DNA of 64,000 bases, taken from Oryctolagus cuniculus. Taxonomy: Eukaryota; Chordata; Mammalia; Lagomorpha; Leporidae. The notes under the pieces were generated by a model. It made no database searches. It saw only the letters and a program-made list of their open reading frames with translations, and was not told the origin of the DNA. A program made the position numbers and the translations under genes. Shown one piece after another: positions 55,673-64,000 of this stretch; the first letter of the stretch is position 1, and each line of letters begins with the position of its first letter. The stretch covers positions 496,001 to 560,000 of the forward strand of contig NW_027208203.1 in assembly GCF_964237555.1 (NCBI RefSeq). The letters are read 5' to 3'.

Positions 55673-56090
55673 AAGTGGAACTGCTCCCTATACAGCACTT
55701 CAAGGCCATCTGGGTAGCTGTATACTTGGTCAGAAAGTTCGCCATGAGATAACGGCCCAAGAGTCGGGTAAAGCGTCTTCTCTTTCTTGACAGAATTTTT
55801 AAAGAGGGATGTGGTAACCTTGAGCAGAAAGACCCAAGGCTGCCTGGGCCATAAGCTGCAGGAACAACGTCAGGGAAAAAGCGAGGCACCGACACCAGCT
55901 GTGCAGCAGTGTCGGCGGCGGCCAGAGAGAAATGGAGCACCGTGGGCAGAAGAAAGGCGCGGGCCTGGTTAGGAAGAGCGCCCCAGCGAGAAAGATGAGA
56001 AGAGGCAGAGAAGGAAAAGACCAGAGAGAAAAAAGGGAAACGCGATGACCATGAGGGGAGGCCGAGTATGGTCATCATCTGCCTCCCACT
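55673..56090 (-). pseudogene. possible processed pseudogene of unknown parent
   Basis: A GC-rich 420-bp block with an open minus frame (55653-56078, 141 codons) next to a second frame. That frame reads KVTTSLFKNSVKKEKTLYP, then LGPLSHGELSDQVYSYPDGL and LEVLYREQFHFNLGT, ending at a TAG close to 55670. The second reading looks more protein-like than the long frame, and the two would be joined by a frameshift near 55832. I do not recognise the family. It could be an old retrocopy or chance. Confidence 0.3.
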
Positions 56091-58293
56091 AGAATTGGTA
56101 TGAAAATGGAGGAGAAGCAGAGGTGGGACTTATCCCCAGCACTCTGCGGTTGTATGTGACATCCCAAATGGTGTGTTAATCTGTTGCATGTCAAATCAGC
56201 TACTCTTCGAATGGTTTGTAGAACGTGCATACTTTGATGTTACCATGTCTCTGATATTCCAGATGTGACTTACTACCCACACAGGACCTCCTTTCCCCTG
56301 TCCAGCAAAGAATATCATGAATGAGTACCTTGAAAAGAAAGGTTAGCAAAGACAAAACAAGTCTTGAAACGTGATGATTAATAAGGAAACTAATTTCAGA
56401 GGATTAAAACAAAAAGATTTTTCTATGCAGGGTCAAATATTTGGTAAAATTTTTATTTAGTAGATAGAAATAGTGTGAAAGCAGATGATTCCATTAAATA
56501 ATAGTAAAACAAATAGTGTTCAGCAATGTGATGATTTCTAGGATGGGAAAATTTGCTTTCAAACCCCAAGCATGAAGCAATCAATTTCATGAGACTTTGA
56601 TATAAAAACTGAGTAAGAATTTTAAAGAAAATAGTGTGCTCTAGTTTAAAGACCACATTGAAGGAAATATTTCTTACTATCATTTTTCCACTGTGCTAAG
56701 GGCATTTCCATTAATTTGAGATGAAGTATCATGACCAGGAGAGAAGTAATAAAAAGATGGCTTGTGTCTGTCATGAAAATGACTTGTAACAAGATACTCT
56801 TTGGAGCCAAAGTGCCACAAGGGCCACTGAGTCTCTGAAGGCATTATTTTACTAATAAACCATGAGCCCCTGCCTGAATTTTTAGTTTATTTCTCATGAA
56901 GGAAAACCTGATGAGGCTGGGACCATAGTAGAATATGTGGAGGGTGGTATCAAGATCATTATTTCAAAGTGGTTTTTCTATGTCAGTAAATAGATCCTCA
57001 AAGGGACTAAATATGTATATGGCCAATACACATAACCACAATTCTTTTTTTTTTTTAAAGTAAGAAGTATCCAAGATCCAAAATTTCCAAGAAAAGTGAA
57101 GTCTTCATCCTGAGGAGAAATTTGATGGGATGCCTTTAAGAGAAAAGCTGAAATCAGCTAAGATGTGTTAAAGAGTAGCAGGTTTTCTGTAAGGTTCATT
57201 GATGCTGGTGGGGCCTAGGAAGAAGTAACTCACAAAAGTCATAAGCACATGCACTTGTTTCTGAGCAGAGATCTACAATGAGGAAGCTCCACTGGGAGGA
57301 AAATCCAATGTGAATGTTGGCAAAACTAAAATCAAGGTAAAGAGAAAGTTCTAACATATGATGAAAAAATAGCAAAAAGGAAGCTTCCAGAAAATAGAGA
57401 AGAGCCATGTTTTAGTACAATTCATAAGCTCATACGAAACTTTAAAATATGATGCCAGAAGATTCTTCCCTGCCTGTCTCCTAACAACCTACACAGAAGC
57501 CTCCCCATAAAACAGCATAGAGCCATTGTGCTCCAACATGAACATGGAATAGGCACAGTTGCAATTCACACACAGAGCAACAGAGAATAAAAAAGCAAAG
57601 TGAAGACACATGAAAGACATTATTACTAAACAACAACAAATATATATATAGCATTAAAATGATCTGACATAAATAAAATATTAGATTGAAAAAGAACAAA
57701 TTTGTCAGAATCAGAACAATTCAAGTATGAATAATAATTGGATTACTATGTAAATACCCAAAAGAAAAAGAATTAGAATTCAGTAAAAATGAATTAGAGA
57801 AGAAAAAATTAAATTAAATTAAACAGGTAATACAAGAGTGGTACATAAAGGAAGGTAATATAAGAATGAACATAAATCAAACAGATTTGAGGGGAAACTA
57901 AGAATGTACAGAGTTAGACAAGATTATTCAGCAATGGTGACAACACAGAAGCAAGCTGAAGCAATGGAACAGAATACATGCTGAAAATCTAGAAATAAAA
58001 CACACTGTAAATGCAAAATATGCTTGTACAGTGTAATGTTTTTAATAAAATCACCCCATAACTTTAAAAACTTATACTAGCCACTGATGAGGAAAATGCA
58101 TGGGAATGAGGGTTTTCACATTATCTGAAACTACAGAAAGAAAAATTTGAAAACATAAAGCATCTCTCACACAGATGTGCTAAATGAGAATCTTTTTTTA
58201 AAATTCCACTTGAAAAAGGCATTTACAAATTTTATTTTTTTCTGTAAAATAAAAGCCATGTCTTTAATGTGGTTTAAAGGACACAAATATACA
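56091..58293. other. AT-rich unassigned sequence
   Basis: About 2.2 kb, the longest stretch in which I recognise neither SINE nor gene. A T run lies at 57044-57056. Minus frames at 57196-57408 and 57481-57699 are hydrophobic but unremarkable. Confidence 0.5.
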
Positions 58294-61200
58294 CCTACCA
58301 GTAAAAGAGCATGGGAAGCTCAAAGCATATACTAGAAAATATCTCCGGGAAAATGGCAGGGCAAAGTCACTATGTATCAATAGTCACATTAAATGTGAAT
58401 GGCCTGAACTGTCCAGTTAAAAGACACAGACTGGCTGACTGGCTTAAGGAACAACACCCAACTATTTGCTGCCTACAAGAAACACATCTCTCTAACAAAG
58501 ATGCATGCAGACTGAAAGTGAAAGGCTGGAAAAAGATATTCCATGCCAACAGAAACCAAAAAAAAGCAGGTGTAGCCATATTAATATCAGACAAAATAAA
58601 CTTTAATACAAAAACTAATAAGAGAGACAAAGAGGGACACTATATAATGATTAAGGGTTCAATTCAACAGGAAGATGTAACTATTATAAATGTATATGCA
58701 CCTAATTACAGGGCACCGGTCTATTTAAAAGATATGTTAAGGGACTTAAAGGGAGACTTAGATTCCAATACAATAGTACTGGGGGACTTCAATACTCCAC
58801 TCACAGAAATAGATAGATCATCCAGACAGAAGATCAACAAGGAAACAGCAGATTTAATCGACACTATTGCCCAAATGGATCTAACAGATATCTACAGAAC
58901 TTTCAATCATACATCTAAAGACTTCACATTCTTCTCAGCAGTGCATGGAACCTTCTCTAGGATTGATCACATACTAGGCCATAAAGCAAGTCTCAGCAAA
59001 TTTAAAAGAATTAGAATCATACCATGCAGCTTCTCAGACCACAGTGGAATGAAGCTGGAAATTAGCAACTCAGGAAACCCCAGAAAGTATGCAAACACAT
59101 GGAGACTAAACAACATGCTCCTGAATGAACACTGGGTCATTGAAGAAATCAAAAGAGAAATCAGAAACTTTCTGGAAGTAAATGAGGATAACAACACAAC
59201 ATATCAAAACTTATGGGATATGGCAAAAGCAGTATTGAGAGGCAAGTTTATAGCAATAGGGGCCTATATCAAGAAATTGGAAAGGCACCAAATAAATGAG
59301 CTTTCAGCGCATCTCAACGACCTAGAAAAACTGCAGCAAACCAGACCCAAATCTAGTAGGAGAAGAGAAATAATTAAAATCAGAGAAGAAATTAACAGAA
59401 TTGAATCCAAAAAAAAATTCCAAAAAATCAGCCAAGCGAAGAGCTGGTTTTTTGAAAAAATAAACAAAATTGATACCCCATTGGCCCAGCTAACTAAAAA
59501 AAGAAGAGAAAAGACCCAAATCAATAAAATCAGAGATGAAAAAGGAAGCATAACAACAGACACCACAGAAATAAAAAGAATCATCAGAAATTACTACAAG
59601 GACTTGTATGCCAGCAAACAAGAAAATCTATCAGAAATGGATAGATTCCTGGACACATGCAATCTACCTAAATTGAACCATGAAGACATCGAAAACCTAA
59701 ATAGACCCATAACTGAAACAGAAATTGAAACCATAATAAAGGCCCTCCCAACAAAGAAAAGCCCAGGACCAGATGGATTCACTGCTGAATTCTACCAGAC
59801 ATTTAAAGAAGAACTAATTCCATTTCTTCTCAAACTATTCAGAACAATCGAAGAAGAGGGAATCCTCCCAAATTCTTTCTATGAAGCCAGCATCACCTTA
59901 CTCCCTAAGCCAGAGAAAGATGCAGCACTGAAAGAAAATTATAGACCAATATCCCTGATGAACATAGATGCAAAAATCCTCAATAAAATTCTCGCCAATA
60001 GAATTCAACAACACATCAGGAAAATCATCCACCCAGACCAAGTGGGATTTATCCCTGGTATGCAGGGATGGTTCAACATTGGGAAATCAATCAATGTGAT
60101 ACACCACATTAACAGACTGCAGAAGAAAAACCATATGATTATCTCAACAGATGCAGAGAAAGCATTTGATAAGATTCAACATCCTTTCATGATGAAAACT
60201 CTAAGCAAATTGGGTATAGAAGGAACATTCCTCAATATAATCAAAGCAATTTATGAAAAGCCCACAGCCAGCATCCTATTGAATGGGGAAAAGTTGGAAG
60301 CATTTCCACTGAGATCTGGCACCAGACATGGATGCCCACTCTCACCACTTCTATTTAACATAGTTCTGGAAGTTTTAGCCAGAGCCATCAGACAAGAAAA
60401 AGAAATCAAAGGAATACAAATTGAGAAGGAAGAAGTCAAACTATCCCTCTTTGCAGAAGATATGATTCCTTACTTAGAGGATCCAAAGAACTCTACTAAG
60501 AGACTATTGGAACTCATAGAGGAGTTTGGCAAAGTGGCAGGATATAAAATCAATGCACAAAAATCAACAGCCTTTGTATACGCAGGCAATGCCATGGCTG
60601 AGAAAGAACTTCTAAGATCAATCCCATTCACAATAGCTACAAAAACAATCAAATACCTTGGAATAAACTTAACCAAGGACGTTCAAGATCTCTACGATGA
60701 GAATTACAAAACCTTAAAGAAAGAAATAGAAGAGGATACCAAAAAATGGAAAAATCTTCCATGCTCATGGATTGGAAGAATCAACATCATCAAAATGCCC
60801 ATTCTCCCAAAAGCAATTTATAGATTCAATGCAATCCCAATCAAGATATCGAAGACCTTCTTCTCAGATCTGGAAAAAATGATGCTGAAATTCATATGGA
60901 GGCACAAGAGACCTCGAATAGCTAAAGCAATCTTGTACAACAAAAACAAAGCCGGAGGCATCACAATACCAGATTTCAGGACATACTACAGGGCAGTTGT
61001 AATCAAAACAGCATGGTACTGGCACAGAAACAGATGGATAGACCAATGGAACAGAATTGAAACACCAGAAATCAACCCAAACATCTACAGCCAACTTATA
61101 TTTGATCAAGGATCTAAAACCAATTCCTGGAGCAAGGACAGTCTATTCAATAAATGGTGCTGGGAAAACTGGATTTCCATGTGCAGAAGCATGAAGCAAG

Positions 61201-62234
61201 ACCCCTACCTTACACCTTACACAAAAATCCACTCAACGTGGATTAAAGACCTAAATCTACGACCTGACACCATCAAGTTATTAGAGAACATTGGAGAAAC
61301 CCTTCAAGATATTGGCACAGGCAAAGAGTTTCAGGAACAGACCCGGGAGGCACAGGAAGTCAAAGCCAAAATTAACATTTGGGATTGCATCAAATTGAGA
61401 AGTTTCTGTACTGCAAAAGAAACAGTCAGGAGAGTGAAGAGAGAACCGACAGAATGGGAAAAAATATTTGCAAACTATGCAACAGATAAAGGGTTAATAA
61501 CCAGAATCTACAAAGAGATCAAGAAACTCCACAAAAACAAAACCAACAACCCACTTAAGAGATAGGCCAAGGACCTCAATAGACATTTTTCAAAAGAGGA
61601 AATCCAAATGCCTAACAGGCACATGAAAAAATGTTCAAGATCACTAGCAATCAGGGAAATGCAAATCAAAACCACAATGAGGTTTCACCTCACCCCAGTT
61701 AGAATGGCTCACATACAGAAATCTACCAACAACAGATGCTGGCGAGGATGTGGGGAAAAAGGGACACTAACCCATTGTTGGTGGGAATGCAAACTGGTCA
61801 AGCGACTATGGAAGTCAGTCTGGAGATTCCTCAGAAACCTGAAGATAACCCTACGATTCGACCCAGCCATCCCACTCCTTGGGATTTACCCAAAGGAATT
61901 TAAATTGGCAAACAAAAAAGCAGTCTGCACCCTAATGTTTATTGCAGCACAATTCACAATAGCCAAGACCTGGAACCAACCTAAATGCCCATCAACGGTA
62001 GACTGGATAAAGAAATTATGGGATATGTACTCTTTAGAATACTATACCGCAGTAAGAAACAACGAAATCCAGTCATTTGCAACAAAATGGAGGAATCTGG
62101 AACACATCATGCTGAGCGAAATAAGCCAGTCCCAAAGGGACAAATACCATATGTTCTCCCTGATTGGTGACAACTGGCTGAACACGAAAAAGGAAACCTC
62201 CTGAAGTGAAATGGACACTATGAGAAACGGTGAC
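58294..62234 (+). mobile_element. LINE-1 with nearly complete ORF2, 3' UTR entered by an LTR element
   Basis: Begins ACCTACCAGTAAAAGAGCAT, the last codons of ORF1, so it is 5'-truncated just before the ORF1-ORF2 spacer. ORF2 runs to 62204, and the 3' UTR is interrupted after CGGTGAC (62234) by the LTR starting at 62235. Its remaining 3' UTR and A-tail must lie beyond the window. High similarity to the inner L1 at 34.8 kb marks it as young. Confidence 0.94.
58353..62204 (+). pseudogene. LINE-1 ORF2 (endonuclease-reverse transcriptase), one TAG
   Basis: ORF2p nicks target DNA and copies L1 RNA onto it. The start chosen is MAGQSHYVSIVTLNVNGLN (58353), as in the other copies. Endonuclease: residues 1-235 with QETHLSNKD, YAPNYRAP, LGDFNTPL and SDHSGMKLE, all catalytic positions present. 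RT: KSPGPDGFTAEFYQTF, FIPGMQGWFN, and the active-site loop near 60450, where FADD reads FAED (Asp to Glu), probably inactivating. C-terminus: zinc-knuckle CWRGCGEKGTLTHCWWEC, then DKYHMFSLIGDNW. The frame is continuous over ~1283 codons except for TAG at 61563-61565, where human ORF2 has Trp. Length matches mammalian ORF2p (~1275). Confidence 0.93.
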
Positions 62235-62895
62235 TGTGGGGAGCAACCCGGACTGGACTAAGTTACTGGAATTAAGACTTATTCTATGCATCTGCTCTCC
62301 CACAATATGGCGCTGGGAGAGGAGAAAACAGCTTCTACGCAGCTGCCTCTTGCCAACTTGAGTGATGACCTCCAGGAGCTGATCCTGCTCCTGATTGGAG
62401 GAGAGCAGCGTACTCGGCGTGTGGGCAGCCAAGTTAGGATTGGCGGAGGAGGACTATAAAGGAGGAGAGAGACGGCATGCACCAGAAACATCTAAGGGGA
62501 ACATCTACCTGAAGGAACACCTGTGCAGCCCCCGAGAGAGCCAGCCGGCGGTGTGCCACTCCCCTGCGGAAGTAGGGAAAGTGGCCAGGGGGAACCGCCT
62601 TTCCACGGAGGTGGAAGGGTCGGAAGCCAACCTGGGAAGGACCAGCAGCCAACCTGGGAAGAACCAGCAGCAAACCCGGGAAGGGCCGAGCAGACAAAAG
62701 AACAACGCAGGGTCCTGTGTCGTTCCTCCATGAAGAGGGGTAGCGACATAATGGTGCCGTGACTCGGATATGAAGCCTAGGCAGGGCTTAGTGTCATTCC
62801 TCCATGAAGAGGGAGAGTGACATAATGGTCCCGTGACTCGGATATGAAGCCTAGGCAGGGCTTAGTGTCATTCCTCCATGAAGAGGGGAACGACA
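62235..62895 (+). repeat. 5' LTR (661 bp) with two captured PBS blocks
   Basis: Starts TGTGGGGAGCAACCCGG; TATAAA at 62455-62460 with inverted CCAAT (ATTGG) at 62439-62443; a YY1-like CAATATGGCG at 62303-62312. A direct repeat AACCTGGGAAG-ACCAGCAGC lies around 62627-62670. From 62743 a ~74-bp unit is repeated, each ending in a GACA followed by TAA and a primer-site sequence (62752-62769 and 62826-62843). The last one, 62899-62916, leads into the leader. By comparison with the 540-bp LTRs, the first two are inside the LTR. Confidence 0.85.
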
Positions 62896-62898
62896 TAA

Positions 62899-62916
62899 TG
62901 GTGCCGTGACTCGGAT
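62899..62916 (+). promoter_or_regulatory. tRNA-His-type primer binding site
   Basis: TGGTGCCGTGACTCGGAT, the complement of the 3' end of tRNA-His including CCA, three bases after the LTR end. It is followed by leader sequence shared with the other copy, so it is the functional PBS of this element. Confidence 0.88.
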
Positions 62917-63148
62917 AGGAAACTTAGGAGGGAAGAAACGGGAAGAGGTGGAAAATACTGGAGAGAGAGACTAGCAAAGAGCCTAGGGAAAAGCCGGACA
63001 GAAAAGGTTCCGGAAGAAGCTATCAAAAGCCTAGGCATAGACTCGGATACGGACTGTGGGAAAGAAGTTAGGATTTAAAGTGAAAGCAAGAAGAAACTTA
63101 GACTCAGATACGGACTATGGGGGGAAGCTGGGAGAAATCTCTAAGGTC

Positions 63149-63166
63149 GAAAGCGAAAGTGAAAGC
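63149..63166 (+). promoter_or_regulatory. GAAANN triplet (IRF/Blimp-1-like site)
   Basis: GAAAGCGAAAGTGAAAGC in the leader, at the position matching 30447-30465 in the other copy. A related AAAGTGAAAGC lies upstream at about 63077. Binding is inferred from the consensus only. Confidence 0.55.
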
Positions 63167-63390
63167 TAGAACAAACAGACTTGGATACGGACTGTGGGGA
63201 AAAGCCAGGAGAAATGAGGGAGGAATATTGTTGGAAGAAAACTTAGGGAAACATACCGGGTAGAGAAAAATGTTAGGGAAATTGAAGCCGCGGGGGGCAG
63301 GCCGAGGCGGAGACGTAAGCCAGTTTGGAATTCTTTAAGTCAGCCCGGGGGGCAAAAGGCGAAAATCTGGAACCAGAGGCAGAGACGTGG

Positions 63391-63402
63391 GCCGCCATGT
63401 TG
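63391..63402 (-). promoter_or_regulatory. YY1 consensus in element leader
   Basis: The minus strand reads CAACATGGCGGC, a full match to CAANATGGCGGC. YY1 is a common regulator of retroelement transcription. Function here is inferred. Confidence 0.45.
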
Positions 63403-63579
63403 GAATCCGTCAGATTAGCCCGGGGAGCAAAGGACGGGAAGCCAGACCGAAAGGCGCAGATGCGTGAGCTAGGTTGAATTCGCCAGGTTAGCCCGGGGAA
63501 CTTAGATTGAATACTAGTGGCAGAAACGTGAGGTGGGGCTGTGTGACTCGCGGAAGCCGCCGCGTGCAGAGAGAGCACG

Positions 63580-63830
63580 GGGCGTGAATAGATAGGGAAC
63601 GTGGGGCTGGCGCGAGGCCGTGGTGCGGGCGCAAATTGCGTGGAGACTGCGGAGTGTGCGCGCGAAGCCAAACCGCGCAGAGCCGGGAGCCCGCCACGGG
63701 GCGAGGTGCTGAGAAGCAGCCTCGGGGCGAGGCGCCGGGAAGCCGCGCAGAGCCGTGAAGCTGCCGCGGGGCGAGGTGCTGAGAAGCAGCCTCGGGGCGG
63801 GCGCCGGGAAGCCACAGGGATAAGAGAAAC
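63580..63830 (+). other. CpG-dense duplicated block in element leader
   Basis: Very GC- and CpG-rich. GCGAGGTGCTGAGAAGCAGC occurs at about 63701 and 63770, giving a ~70-bp tandem duplication that the other copy (29840-29960) lacks. Opposite-strand frames here (63273-63815, 180 codons) are by-products of the GC content. Confidence 0.75.
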
Positions 63831-64000
63831 AGAAGTTTAGAAGTAAAATGAGAGAAATAGGAATGATGGTAGATAGAAGTAAAATAGGAGAAATAGGAAT
63901 GCCCAGAGATAGAGAAATAGAGAAAGGCCTCCCCACAACACAGCAATGAGAGAGCTTGGATTCGGTCTGCCTGATTAGGACGATAAGCACCTGCGGGCGG

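Larger units (their letters stand above)
62229..64000 (+). mobile_element. LTR retroelement, 5' LTR and leader (runs off window)
   Basis: Plus-strand copy of the family seen at 28763-31198: LTR 62235-62895, primer site 62899-62916, then a leader (AGGAAACTTAGGAGGGAAGA) colinear with the other copy to the window end. It lies in an L1 3' UTR; the left target repeat should be GGTGAC (62229-62234). No gag frame is visible in 1.1 kb of leader. The leader holds imperfect repeats (CGGATACGGACTGTGGG at 63051, 63110 and 63185; TTAGCCCGGGG units at 63343-63500) and a duplicated CpG-rich block (about 63690-63815). Confidence 0.92.

Noticed and set aside
58311..58352. Upstream ATG (MGSSKHILENISGK) as the ORF2 start
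   Set aside because: Other copies are not open in this 14-codon lead. The conserved start is MAGQSHYVS at 58353, matching L1 ORF2p elsewhere.
63273..63815. 180-codon minus-strand frame
   Set aside because: It is antisense to the CpG-rich leader of the LTR element. The duplicated block in it and similar frames in the other copy are explained by base composition.
1..64000. CRISPR arrays, operons, ribosome binding sites, insertion sequences
   Set aside because: The window is mammalian. Regular repeats here are zinc-finger units, SINE bodies, LTR units and microsatellites. None has CRISPR-like spacer structure.

Overview
This is a gene-poor mammalian nuclear window, almost certainly from a rabbit-type lagomorph. 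The main evidence is about fifty copies of the tRNA-derived C-repeat SINE (CSINE), LINE-1 copies with a lagomorph-like 3' UTR, and an endogenous retroviral LTR family primed by tRNA-His. No intact host gene was found. Nearly all the short open frames are shadows inside repeats.

Layout. 1-9 kb: dense CSINEs in unassigned DNA. 8.1-9.85 kb, minus strand: an unprocessed RGS2-like pseudogene with two recognisable RGS exons, intact splice sites and a nonsense codon. 10.2-11.7 kb: a GC-rich block I cannot assign. 13.08-13.57 kb: a solo LTR with a perfect 6-bp target-site duplication (TSD). 17.5-18.15 kb: a processed pseudogene of PDHA1 (pyruvate dehydrogenase E1 alpha), cut off at its 3' end. 19.4-24.0 kb: a LINE-1 with an open ORF1 and an ORF2 broken by a frameshift and a large internal deletion. 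It sits at the edge of a decayed zinc-finger array. 24.0-28.0 kb, minus strand: a KRAB zinc-finger gene remnant with a 127-bp KRAB-A exon, five intact C2H2 fingers and many decayed ones. 28.76-31.20 kb, minus strand: a complete but non-coding LTR retroelement (two 540-bp LTRs, TSD GGAAGA). 33.3-38.7 kb: a nest in which a CSINE is split by an L1, which is itself split by a second 5'-truncated L1; both L1 insertions have TSDs. 44.4-47.1 kb: an old L1 broken up by three CSINEs. 58.3-62.2 kb: an L1 with a nearly complete ORF2. It is entered at its 3' UTR by another copy of the LTR retroelement (62235 to beyond the window end).

The two most notable observations concern the retroelements. First, the LTR family exists here in three forms carrying zero, one or two extra copies of a ~74-bp block that contains a tRNA-His primer binding site (PBS). 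TSDs and equal LTR lengths show that the block lies inside the LTR, so a PBS has apparently been captured by U5. The two long copies share a conserved, tandemly repetitive, non-coding interior, which suggests a non-autonomous family. Second, all three LINE-1 copies that cover the C-terminal part of ORF2, including an old one, carry an in-frame TAG at the same codon. That codon is tryptophan in human L1 as I remember it. The zinc-knuckle segment downstream stays open.
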